The notes: generated from the letters alone by a model not told the origin. Shown: positions 1-5,586, counted from the first letter of the stretch. The stretch is 7,096 nucleotides of DNA from Spirochaetaceae bacterium (GCA_003141795.1 PLNO01000039.1:1-7096), one strand, 5' to 3'. A program made the numbers and translations.

Positions 1-227
1 GACTTGAGCGCCCAGATGTTGGCCCGGGAGGGCACCTCGGAGGGAAGGAGCCTGTGTCCCTTCCCGTGGCGGGGCAGGAAAGCCACCGGCTCTCCGCCGA
101 TATCGGCAATCGTGATCAGGTCCGAGGGAAGCCCCCACGGCGTTGGAATCTCTATCTCTTCCAGGACCCGGGCGCCTTCGATGGAATACAACCCGCTTCC
201 CCCGATCACGGCAAGCCGTGCCTTCAT
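1..227 (-). CDS. mtnP: S-methyl-5'-thioadenosine phosphorylase, N-terminal part (cut by window edge)
   Basis: This is the first 75 codons of a minus-strand gene that continues beyond position 1. The start is ATG at 225-227, with a strong GGAGGAG ribosome binding site at 234-240. The protein begins [14 protein letters not shown], the phosphate-binding N-terminus of the purine nucleoside phosphorylase family. It continues with TPWGLPSD (residues 29-36) and [20 protein letters not shown] (50-69), which is the hallmark of methylthioadenosine phosphorylase and its close relatives. The family splits 5'-methylthioadenosine, the by-product of polyamine synthesis, into adenine and methylthioribose-1-phosphate in the cytoplasm. 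The MTA versus inosine/adenosine specificity residues lie in the missing C-terminal part, so a 6-oxopurine phosphorylase of the same family cannot be fully excluded. The gene is transcribed away from the clpP-purC operon, probably from the promoter at 256-284. Confidence 0.93.
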   Translation of the reverse strand, partial: MKARLAVIGGSGLYSIEGARVLEEIEIPTPWGLPSDLITIADIGGEPVAFLPRHGKGHRLLPSEVPSRANIWALK

Positions 228-255
228 CGCCGTCTCCTCCTATGCCTTACAGTGT

Positions 256-284
256 ATCGTATTGTGCGGCTTTTCCCTGGGCAA
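256..284 (-). promoter_or_regulatory. Candidate sigma70-type promoter for mtnP
   Basis: Read on the minus strand, TTGCCC (279-284) is separated by 17 bp from TACGAT (256-261). Each box matches 4 of 6 consensus bases. Transcription would begin near 249, giving a leader of about 22 nt that contains the GGAGGAG site. An overlapping TACACT at 251-256 could serve as an alternative -10. The repeat cluster at 308-426 ends 23 bp upstream of the -35 box. This is an inference from sequence match and position only. Confidence 0.45.
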
Positions 285-307
285 AACAACCCGGGCAGCA
301 CGCCCCC

Positions 308-426
308 AGCACTTCTCATTTTGCACATTTGGAGCTCACGACATAACGGCAGTACTGGCAAATGGAGCCCCTATCGTGGGGCAAAATGAGAAGTGCTCAT
401 TTGTGAGACGCAAACTGAGAATTGCT
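308..426. repeat. Cluster 1 of a ~17-bp repeated motif (inverted pair plus tandem copy)
   Basis: The motif GCAAAATGAGAAGTGCT occurs at 381-397 on the plus strand and perfectly inverted at 308-324. A degenerate direct copy, GCAAACTGAGAATTGCT, lies at 410-426, 29 bp after the second copy. The second copy is itself part of a smaller imperfect palindrome, CAAAATGAG-5-CTCATTTGTG. The same motif recurs at 4944-5056, and the similarity to that cluster extends for about 45 bp beyond the core (around 378-425 against the minus strand of about 4945-4990). No target-site duplication or transposase is seen. It may be an array of regulator binding sites in the mtnP / clpP divergent region, or a dispersed intergenic repeat. 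Confidence 0.8.
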
Positions 427-514
427 GGCACGCCCCAGCCCTTGCGCACTATACACGCGATTCGCTGTCAGGCGCGATTTTTCTCAGGGAATTCGCGCCA
501 AAACCGCTTTCTCG

Positions 515-542
515 TTGACATCCCCCGAATCGCATGTATAAT
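515..542 (+). promoter_or_regulatory. Near-consensus sigma70 promoter driving a short terminated transcript
   Basis: A perfect TTGACA (515-520) and a perfect TATAAT (537-542) are separated by 16 bp. Initiation is expected at about 549-550. It is one of the best promoter matches in the window, yet an intrinsic terminator follows less than 100 nt downstream, before the clpP start. Confidence 0.8.
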
Positions 543-548
543 CATCTC

Positions 549-645
549 TGCTTTTGGGAGTCTTCCGCCCCATGACCTCCAGTACCAATTGGAGGACGGA
601 AGATTGACGGGTGGCCGGGGCAGAGATGCCCCGGCCTTTTCTTTT
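549..645 (+). ncRNA. Putative ~97-nt small RNA or terminated 5' leader upstream of clpP
   Basis: The unit runs from the predicted start point of the promoter at 515-542 to the end of the terminator at 613-645. The RNA can form a two-part hairpin: TCTTCCG (561-567) pairs with CGGAAGA (597-603), and inside it CCTCCA (576-581) pairs with TGGAGG (590-595). The internal loop is asymmetric, CCCCATGA on one side and a single A on the other. The looped-out CCCC at 568-571 could compete for the GGGG of the terminator arm at 617-620, so an attenuation switch is conceivable. There is no convincing open reading frame. It does not match the SRP RNA core or riboswitch consensuses that I can recall (ZTP, fluoride, guanidine, THF). 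Whether it is an independent sRNA or a riboregulator of the downstream operon cannot be decided from sequence. Confidence 0.55.
613..645 (+). terminator. Strong intrinsic (rho-independent) terminator
   Basis: A perfect 10-bp GC-rich stem, GGCCGGGGCA (613-622) with TGCCCCGGCC (627-636), is closed by a GAGA tetraloop and followed at once by TTTTCTTTT (637-645). It lies 51 bp before the clpP start codon and would end transcripts from the promoter at 515-542. Confidence 0.9.
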
Positions 646-657
646 CTCACCGCCGCA

Positions 658-686
658 TTGTCAAGCAGCGGGTTTTTCCTTATTGT
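658..686 (+). promoter_or_regulatory. Possible promoter for the clpP-purC-argJ operon
   Basis: TTGTCA (658-663; 5 of 6 matches) and TATTGT (681-686; 4 of 6) are separated by 17 bp. This lies just beyond the terminator and just before the clpP ATG at 697. TGTAAT at 684-689 is an alternative -10 with a long 20-bp spacer. Initiation near 693 would leave almost no leader, which fits the absence of a ribosome binding site before 697. It is a tentative call. Confidence 0.35.
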
Positions 687-696
687 AATCTCTACT

Positions 697-1287
697 ATGA
701 ATATGCAGGACAAGCCCGTAGAGCCGGAGAACGCCCCCCGCATGGATGAAGGGATGCTCTTCGGTCGGATGCTCAAATCCCGAACCATCCTCGTGTCCGG
801 GGAGATCAACAAGCCGCTCGCGGAGCGGGTCATCCGTTCCCTCATCCTGCTGGAAGAGGAGAGCGCTGATCCCATCCGCGTGTACATCGACTCCCCCGGC
901 GGCGACGCAGACGCCGGCTACGCCATCTTCGACATGATGCGTTTCGTGAAGCCGCAGATCTTCATGGTCGGCATGGGTCTCGTGGCCAGTGCAGCGGCCC
1001 TCATCATCCTCGCCGCTCCACGTGAACGGCGCGTCGGCCTGCCCAACTCCCACTACCTGATCCATCAGCCCATGAGCGGGACACGGGGCGTGGCCACGGA
1101 GATCGAGATCCACGCCAAGGAGATCGAAAAGCTCCGTGCCAAGATAAACAGGCTCATCGCTGAGGAAACCGGACAGCCGTTGGAAAAAGTGGAGAAGGAC
1201 ACCGACAGGGACTACTGGATGAACGCGGAGGAGGCCGTCAGCTACGGCCTGCTGTCGCGCATCGTCTCGAAACGGGAGGAGATGTAG
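697..1287 (+). CDS. clpP: ClpP-family ATP-dependent protease proteolytic subunit (spirochaete ClpP2-like paralogue)
   Basis: The 196-aa protein covers the whole ClpP fold. The catalytic triad is present: Ser98 in VASAAAL, His123 in YLIHQP and Asp172 in DTDRDYW, at nearly the same positions as in mature E. coli ClpP. The IDSPGG strand (64-69), the KP.I..VGMG segment (85-94) and the C-terminal EEAVSYGLLS motif are also typical. ClpP forms barrel-shaped tetradecamers that degrade proteins unfolded by ClpX, ClpA or ClpC ATPases. The nucleophile context ASAAAL instead of the usual ASMGA, and the shorter LAAPRERR turn, resemble the second ClpP of spirochaetes, so a partner clpP1 probably lies elsewhere. 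ATG at 697 has no clear Shine-Dalgarno sequence; M16 (ATG 742) has a weak GGAG upstream and is an alternative. The frame is open far upstream, but that part shows no protein character. purC follows after 2 bp. Confidence 0.93.
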   Translation: MNMQDKPVEPENAPRMDEGMLFGRMLKSRTILVSGEINKPLAERVIRSLILLEEESADPIRVYIDSPGGDADAGYAIFDMMRFVKPQIFMVGMGLVASAAALIILAAPRERRVGLPNSHYLIHQPMSGTRGVATEIEIHAKEIEKLRAKINRLIAEETGQPLEKVEKDTDRDYWMNAEEAVSYGLLSRIVSKREEM

Positions 1288-1289
1288 CC

Positions 1290-2231
1290 GTGAAGACGGC
1301 TGAGCTGACTGCCGCGCTCAGCTCCTGCCTCGAGTGCCTGCGTCTCCCGCAGAACGCGCGGTTGACGCGCGGCAAGGTCAGGGACGTCGTGGACCTCGGC
1401 ACGGATCTGCTTCTCACCACGACGGACCGCATCTCGGCCTTTGACCGCGTGCTCACCACCGTCCCCTGCAAGGGGGAGGTGCTCAACACCATCTCCCTGT
1501 TCTGGTTCAACGCGACAAGGGACATCATTCCCAACCACGTTCGTGAACAGCTTTCCGCGCGGACGGTGCGGGCCGTGAAGTGCAGCGTGGTCCCCATCGA
1601 GGTCGTCGTCAGGGGCTACCTCACGGGCTCGGCGTGGCGTGATTACCAGGCCGGCTCGGCGGTTTCGGGGATCGCGCTGCCGGCGGGCATGAGGTTCAAC
1701 CAGCGCTTCGACCGTCCCCTCATCACCCCCTCCACCAAGGAGGAAAAGGGGCTCCACGACGTTCCTATTTCCCGGGAGCAGATCATCGCGAGCGGGAGGG
1801 TGGAAAAACGCCTCTGGGAGCGCATCGAGGAAACGGCGCGCGCGTTGTTCCAGAGAGGCACAGAGGTCGCTGCGCGCAATGGACTGATCCTCGTCGACAC
1901 CAAATACGAGTTCGGGCTGGCGGATGGAGAGCTCACGCTCGCCGATGAAGTGCATACACCGGATTCCAGCCGCTACTGGTACGCGGACACATGGTCCGAG
2001 CTTTTCGCAGGCGGAGCGCCCCAGCGGGAGCTGGACAAGGAGTACCTTCGCCAGTGGCTGCTCGCACGGGGCTGGAAGGGGGACGGAGAGCCGCCGCTCA
2101 TTCCTGACGATGTGCGGGTGGAGGTCGCGCGGAAATACGTCTCGGCGTGGGAAACCATCACAGGCTCGCCGTTCACACCGCACGCCCTCGGCGCTGCGGA
2201 GGAGTCCGCGCTCGTGGCGGGACTCCTGTAG
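1290..2231 (+). CDS. purC: Phosphoribosylaminoimidazole-succinocarboxamide (SAICAR) synthase
   Basis: This 313-aa enzyme ligates aspartate to CAIR in an ATP-dependent step of de novo purine synthesis. Family motifs appear in order: LTRGKVRDVVDLG (25-37, nucleotide-binding loop), TTDRISAFDRVL (44-55), VRGYLTGSAWRDY (107-119), ITPSTKEEKGLHD (145-157), LVDTKYEFG (201-209), LADEVHTPDSSRYW (217-230) and LDKEYLRQWL (248-257). The length matches the long, yeast ADE1-like form (about 300 aa) rather than the ~240-aa form common in many bacteria. It starts at GTG (1290-1292), with GGGAGGAG at 1275-1282 inside the end of clpP. The 2-bp gap to the clpP stop suggests translational coupling. No key motif is missing and the protein looks functional. 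Confidence 0.97.
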   Translation: MKTAELTAALSSCLECLRLPQNARLTRGKVRDVVDLGTDLLLTTTDRISAFDRVLTTVPCKGEVLNTISLFWFNATRDIIPNHVREQLSARTVRAVKCSVVPIEVVVRGYLTGSAWRDYQAGSAVSGIALPAGMRFNQRFDRPLITPSTKEEKGLHDVPISREQIIASGRVEKRLWERIEETARALFQRGTEVAARNGLILVDTKYEFGLADGELTLADEVHTPDSSRYWYADTWSELFAGGAPQRELDKEYLRQWLLARGWKGDGEPPLIPDDVRVEVARKYVSAWETITGSPFTPHALGAAEESALVAGLL

Positions 2232-2271
2232 GAGTTTTCGGCCCCATTCAGCTCTGAAACGGAGCACCTGC

Positions 2272-3270
2272 ATGGAAAAGGTCGTCGCTCTCGCCGCGGC
2301 GTTCGCACTCGCGTGCGCCGCCAGCGCCTCGGGACTCACCCTCATGAGCTACAACGTGAAGAACCTCTTCGACGACGTGCACGACGGCACGGAGTACCGT
2401 GAGTTCGATCCCTCACGCGGGAAATGGACGACGGAGCTCTTCCATGCCCGGATCGCAGCCCTCTCCGAGGTCGTCCGCAAATCGGTGCGGGGAGGCCCCG
2501 ACCTGCTGCTCTTCCAGGAGGTGGAGAACGCCCACGCGCTGGAAGCCTTCGTCAGCCGCGGCTTGAAGGGAATGGGCTACGCATGGTCGGTCCTCGTTCC
2601 CAAACACGGGTGCGCTGCGAACGTCGCCATTGTGAGCCGGCTCCCGGTGGCACGGGTACGATCCCACGTCCTTCCCCCGTGGGGCGGCGCCGAGATGCGG
2701 GACGTGATCGAGGTGGAGATCAGGGTATCGTCGCACACGATGCACGTCTTCAATCTCCACTGGAAATCCAAGATCGAAGGGCTGCGGGCAACGGAGACGG
2801 CACGGCGGCAGGCCGCCTCCGTACTGGGCAGGAGGATTGAGGAGATCCTGGCGATAGATCCCTCGGCGGACATCGTTGCGGCCGGGGACCTGAACGAGTG
2901 TACGGACGAGTACGCGCGCACCGGAATGCGCTACCAGACCGCCCTCATGCCGGCTGGCGCCGGAGATTCGCGGAGCGCGCAGAGCATACACCTCTCCGCC
3001 GACCCCGGCGGTTGGCCGGGCCAGCAAGGGCAGTGCACGCTGTTCGACCCGTGGCTGGAGGGACCTCATACGCCGGCCGGCTCCTACTCGTATCAGGGGG
3101 AATGGCTGACCATGGACCACATCCTGCTCTCCCGCGGCCTTTTCGACGCGCACGGGTTCCGCTATCACAGGGGAAGCTTTCATCCCGTCAACCTGCCGTT
3201 CCTGTTGGAAGGCGGTACCCTATACTCCGATCATCTCCCGCTTATCATCTCTATCGACGCGGAGGGCTGA
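2272..3270 (+). CDS. Exported endonuclease/exonuclease/phosphatase-family protein
   Basis: This 332-aa protein has an N-terminal export signal (MEKVVALAAAFALACAASAS) followed by a complete endonuclease/exonuclease/phosphatase (EEP, DNase I-like) domain. Family motifs are MSYNVKNLFDD (25-35), LLLFQEVEN (78-86, metal-binding Glu), NLHWKS (161-166, catalytic His), AAGDLNE (203-209, metal-binding Asp and Asn), MDHILLS (281-287) and SDHLPLI (319-325, terminal Asp-His pair). All catalytic positions are present, so a metal-dependent phosphodiesterase is expected outside the cytoplasmic membrane. The substrate (DNA, RNA, lipid or sugar phosphate) cannot be read from sequence. ALAC at 12-15 is a marginal lipobox, so it may be a lipoprotein anchored at Cys15. 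ATG at 2272 has GGAG at 2261-2264 and lies 40 bp after purC. The stop codon overlaps the argJ ATG by one base. Confidence 0.88.
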   Translation: MEKVVALAAAFALACAASASGLTLMSYNVKNLFDDVHDGTEYREFDPSRGKWTTELFHARIAALSEVVRKSVRGGPDLLLFQEVENAHALEAFVSRGLKGMGYAWSVLVPKHGCAANVAIVSRLPVARVRSHVLPPWGGAEMRDVIEVEIRVSSHTMHVFNLHWKSKIEGLRATETARRQAASVLGRRIEEILAIDPSADIVAAGDLNECTDEYARTGMRYQTALMPAGAGDSRSAQSIHLSADPGGWPGQQGQCTLFDPWLEGPHTPAGSYSYQGEWLTMDHILLSRGLFDAHGFRYHRGSFHPVNLPFLLEGGTLYSDHLPLIISIDAEG

Positions 3271-4658
3271 TGGCGGAGGCGGCACCGCCGCTGGGGCATC
3301 GCACCCGCACGCAAGGCCCCCGGTGCGTCGCTCGAGACGGCCTTGAAACTCCCCTCCCTGCGGACTATAACGTGCCCGTGGAATCCTACAGCTCTGAATC
3401 GGAGTACATCGAGGCTCTGCGGGTGCGATCAGCGCTTCCGCTGGGCTTCCGGGTCGCGACGAAGGGGATCACTTTCTTCCCCCGCGAGCGCCAGATCGGC
3501 GAGCCCCTCCCCATGAATCTCTCCCTCATCCTTCTGGACGAGCCGACGCCCGATTTCGGCGCTGTGTTCACGCGTAACAGCTTCCCCGGGACGCCGGTGA
3601 TCATTGACAGGGAACGGCTCGGACACGCCTCGATCCGCGGTATCCTCGTGAACAACAAGATCTCCAATGTGTGCGCGCCGAACGGCGAGCGCAACGCCGT
3701 TGCGCTCCTGGACGCCCTCGGCGGGCTGACAGGCGCGGCGGGCGCCGACTTCTTCACCGCATCGACGGGCATCATCGGGTGGGATCTACCGGCAGAGGAG
3801 ATGAAGGCTGCGCTCCCCGGGCTCGTTGCAGGGGTGTCCGCCGAATCGATGCTCCCCGTGGCGCGCGCGATCATGACAACCGACGCCTTCCCCAAGCTGA
3901 GATCGGCCCGCGTGGGCAACGGAACTATCGTCGGAACGGCAAAGGGCGCGGGAATGATCGAGCCCAACATGGCCACTCTCCTCTGTTTCCTCTGCACTGA
4001 CGTGAAGGTGAGCCGGGAGAGCCTTCGCGCGGACCTGTCGTGGTGCGTGGACCGGACGCTGAATCGCCTCTCCGTCGACAGCGACCAGAGCACGAGCGAC
4101 ACGGCGATCCTTCTGTCCTCGGGCCGTGCGGGGCCTGTGGAACGGGAGGAGTTCCGAGCTGCACTGCTCTCCGTGCTTTCCGGGCTCGCTTTCGACATCA
4201 TCCGCAACGCGGAAGGCATCAAACATGCCCTGCGGGTACGTGTCGAATCCGCATCCGACGAAGCTGTGGCGCTCGGCATCGCGAAGGCAATCGCCAACTC
4301 GCCCCTCGTGAAGACGGCCGTGTTCGGGAACGACCCGAACGTCGGGAGGATCGTGAGCGCCATCGGAGACTACATGGGCAACGCGGGCCTGCGCCTCGAT
4401 TCGAGGCGCGTCACCGTGCGCATGGGCGGAGAGGAGATATTCGGCGGAGGCTGCTTCCGTCTGGACACTGCGAAAGAGGATCGGCTCTCGGGTTACCTGA
4501 AAGGGCGCGCGTTCGACTCGCGCAGGCTGCCATGGCCGCAGCACGACCGAACGGTCGATATCAGCGTCACCCTCGACGGGCCGTCACAGGCCGTCGAGGT
4601 GCTCGGTTCCGATCTTTCCTACGATTACGTGAAGGAAAACGCCGATTACCGTTCCTAA
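3270..4658 (+). CDS. argJ: Glutamate N-acetyltransferase / amino-acid N-acetyltransferase (ornithine acetyltransferase)
   Basis: ArgJ moves the acetyl group from N-acetylornithine to glutamate in the cyclic arginine pathway, and some members also use acetyl-CoA. It is made as a precursor that cleaves itself before a Thr. That site is visible as KGAGMIEPNMATLL, with cleavage expected between Ala235 and Thr236. The STG of the oxyanion hole (165-167), Lys225, Glu315 in AEG, and Asn457 and Ser462 of the C-terminal NADYRS correspond to active-site residues described for the mycobacterial enzyme. Departures from the common pattern are EGIKH instead of EGATK, and GNDPNVGRI with Val instead of Trp. 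ATG at 3270 overlaps the previous stop (TGATG) and gives 462 aa, with about 40 extra poorly ordered residues at the N-terminus. GTG at 3372 (residue 35) is a plausible shorter start. This is the last gene of the operon, and no terminator is visible. Confidence 0.92.
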   Translation: MAEAAPPLGHRTRTQGPRCVARDGLETPLPADYNVPVESYSSESEYIEALRVRSALPLGFRVATKGITFFPRERQIGEPLPMNLSLILLDEPTPDFGAVFTRNSFPGTPVIIDRERLGHASIRGILVNNKISNVCAPNGERNAVALLDALGGLTGAAGADFFTASTGIIGWDLPAEEMKAALPGLVAGVSAESMLPVARAIMTTDAFPKLRSARVGNGTIVGTAKGAGMIEPNMATLLCFLCTDVKVSRESLRADLSWCVDRTLNRLSVDSDQSTSDTAILLSSGRAGPVEREEFRAALLSVLSGLAFDIIRNAEGIKHALRVRVESASDEAVALGIAKAIANSPLVKTAVFGNDPNVGRIVSAIGDYMGNAGLRLDSRRVTVRMGGEEIFGGGCFRLDTAKEDRLSGYLKGRAFDSRRLPWPQHDRTVDISVTLDGPSQAVEVLGSDLSYDYVKENADYRS

Positions 4659-4667
4659 GACGAGGTA

Positions 4668-4886
4668 CTATTTCTCTCGGTAGATGATCCTCCCGCGCGT
4701 CAGATCGTACGGCGAGAGGGCAACCTTCACCCTATCCCCCGGGACGATGCGGATGTAGTGCTTACGCATCTTTCCCGACAGATGGGCAAGAATGAGATGT
4801 CCATTCTCCAGCTCAACCCTGAACATAGTGTTGGGGAGTGATTCTTTCACCTTCCCGTCCACTTCTATGGCTTCTTCCTTTGCCAA
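4668..4886 (-). CDS. infA: Translation initiation factor IF-1 (TTG start)
   Basis: The 72-aa product is a full-length IF-1: an OB-fold protein that binds the ribosomal A site on the 30S subunit and helps IF-2 and IF-3 in start selection. It reads [20 protein letters not shown], with [20 protein letters not shown] and [19 protein letters not shown] further on, nearly identical to bacterial IF-1 throughout. The frame is open upstream to an ATG at 4946, but those 20 residues are not IF-1-like. The family N-terminus falls exactly on TTG (4884-4886), which is preceded 5 nt upstream by a perfect AAGGAGG (4892-4898), so TTG is chosen. The gene is convergent with argJ, with only 9 bp between the stops and no obvious terminator. 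It is unlinked from ribosomal protein genes within this window. Confidence 0.96.
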   Translation of the reverse strand: MAKEEAIEVDGKVKESLPNTMFRVELENGHLILAHLSGKMRKHYIRIVPGDRVKVALSPYDLTRGRIIYREK

Positions 4887-4907
4887 AAGTCCCTCCTTTG
4901 ACAGGAA

Positions 4908-4936
4908 AGTGTAGTGGCTTTGCCATAGGGTGTCAA
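4908..4936 (-). promoter_or_regulatory. Strong sigma70-type promoter of infA
   Basis: On the minus strand, a perfect TTGACA (4931-4936) and TACACT (4908-4913) are separated by 17 bp. Initiation near 4901 gives a leader of about 15 nt holding little more than the AAGGAGG site. This also argues against the upstream ATG at 4946, which would lie in front of the promoter. The second repeat cluster begins about 8 bp upstream of the -35 box. Confidence 0.8.
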
Positions 4937-4943
4937 CGTACGA

Positions 4944-5056
4944 CAAATCTCAATGTGCGTTACATAATGAGCACTTCCCATTTTGCCCCATAATGGAGCA
5001 TCGTTTCTCAGTTTGGCTTCCGATTGCCCAGCCCTATGGTGCGAAATGGGAAGTGC
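4944..5056. repeat. Cluster 2 of the ~17-bp repeated motif, in the infA / traR-like divergent region
   Basis: GCAAAATGGGAAGTGC is found on the minus strand at 4971-4986. An inverted copy with one mismatch, GCGAAATGGGAAGTGC, is on the plus strand at 5041-5056. Degenerate minus-strand copies are CAAACTGAGAA around 5003-5016 and GCACATTGAGATT at 4946-4958, so the minus-strand copies follow each other about every 27-31 bp. The block from about 4945 to 4990 aligns on the minus strand with cluster 1 (about 378-425), including the flanks TGGGG before the motif and CTCATT...ACGCA after it. As in cluster 1, it sits between divergent genes next to a promoter. Confidence 0.78.
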
Positions 5057-5097
5057 CGGTCAACGTAGAGCTGAAAAACGCCCTTTTTCGATTGGGA

Positions 5098-5127
5098 TTG
5101 ACAAGGGGGGGGGTTTATGCATAGATT
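5098..5127 (+). promoter_or_regulatory. Candidate promoter of the DksA/TraR-like gene with a G9 tract in its spacer
   Basis: A perfect TTGACA (5098-5103) is followed after 18 bp by TAGATT (5122-5127; 4 of 6 matches). Nine consecutive G residues (5105-5113) fill half of the spacer. Initiation is expected near 5134, giving a leader of about 18 nt that includes AAGGA (5139-5143), the ribosome binding site. A change of one G would set the spacer to 17 or 19 bp. Confidence 0.5.
5105..5113 (+). repeat. Homopolymeric G9 tract
   Basis: Nine uninterrupted G residues lie between the -35 and -10 boxes of the promoter facing the gene at 5152. Runs of this length are prone to slipped-strand length change, and poly-G tracts are known to modulate promoters in some pathogens, including Treponema pallidum tpr genes. 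Variation here is inferred, not shown. Confidence 0.95.
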
Positions 5128-5151
5128 GCTTTCCCAACAAGGATAGGGGTT

Positions 5152-5508
5152 ATGGAAGATACGTTCCTCAAAAGAATGAAAAGCTCGCTCGTGGAGCTGA
5201 AAAAAGAAATCCTCAAGAATCTCGCCTCGGAAAGCGAGGACTTCCGCACTATCATCGAGGACCTGGACCCCAAGGACCTCGCCGACATCGCCGCAGACGA
5301 CATCGATCGAAAGACGCTGGAAGCGCTGGGCACCCAGGAGGTGCGCCGCCTGCAGCTCATCGACTCCGCGCTGGCGCGGATCGAAAACGACAAGTACGGC
5401 CTGTGCGCGCGCTGCTCCAAGAAGATCCCGCGGGAACGCCTGGAAGCCATCCCCTACGCCGTGCTCTGCATCGACTGCAAATCCTCCGAGGAACGCCGAA
5501 ACCGATAG
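5152..5508 (+). CDS. DksA/TraR-family zinc-finger protein
   Basis: This 118-aa protein has the layout of short DksA/TraR regulators. A charged, probably coiled-coil N-terminal region (1-80) precedes a four-cysteine zinc finger, C-x2-C-x17-C-x2-C, at Cys85, Cys88, Cys106 and Cys109 (CARC...CIDC). DLADIA at 42-47 fits the DxxDxA motif that DksA places in the RNA polymerase secondary channel. DksA-type proteins act with ppGpp to reset transcription of ribosomal and amino-acid genes in starvation. That role is plausible here but not proven, since many small relatives are uncharacterised. The start is ATG 5152 with AAGGA 8 nt upstream. The gene is divergent from infA, and the next gene follows after 78 bp with no terminator, so the two are probably cotranscribed. 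Confidence 0.88.
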   Translation: MEDTFLKRMKSSLVELKKEILKNLASESEDFRTIIEDLDPKDLADIAADDIDRKTLEALGTQEVRRLQLIDSALARIENDKYGLCARCSKKIPRERLEAIPYAVLCIDCKSSEERRNR

Positions 5509-5586
5509 CCTCATTCCCCCCTGATCCATCGTTTTCCTTATCCACCGCACGGGTTTTGCCGAAGCTCAGGGTAGGGACATACAGGC

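Noticed and set aside
308..397. Miniature inverted-repeat transposable element
   Set aside because: The 17-bp arms are perfect, but there is no target-site duplication, the interior does not align with cluster 2 as a unit, and direct copies lie outside the arms. An array of sites fits better, though an old element is not excluded.
426..446. TGGCACG...TTGC resembling a sigma54 promoter after cluster 1
   Set aside because: The GG and GC elements are 17 bases apart instead of 12, a spacing sigma54 does not tolerate. A similar TTTGGC...TTGCC at 5012-5028 in cluster 2 is one base too short.
549..645. SRP (4.5S) RNA
   Set aside because: The size fits a small SRP RNA, but the conserved GGTCCGGAAGGAAGCAGC core is missing.
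4..696. Upstream extension of the clpP frame to position 4
   Set aside because: The frame is open by chance of GC composition. It crosses mtnP on the other strand, the repeat cluster, a consensus promoter and an intrinsic terminator, and has no ClpP similarity.
1242..2345. Long minus-strand open frame opposite purC
   Set aside because: It is antisense to a clear purC; the His/Arg/Gly-rich translation has no recognisable domain and fits a GC-rich shadow frame.
4887..4946. ATG 4946 as the infA start
   Set aside because: It would add 20 residues unlike IF-1 and would lie upstream of the promoter start point; TTG 4886 has a perfect ribosome binding site and matches the family N-terminus.
4944..5056. 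CRISPR-like array because of the ~29-bp period
   Set aside because: Copies are degenerate, in both orientations, with spacers of only 10-15 bp and no cas gene nearby.
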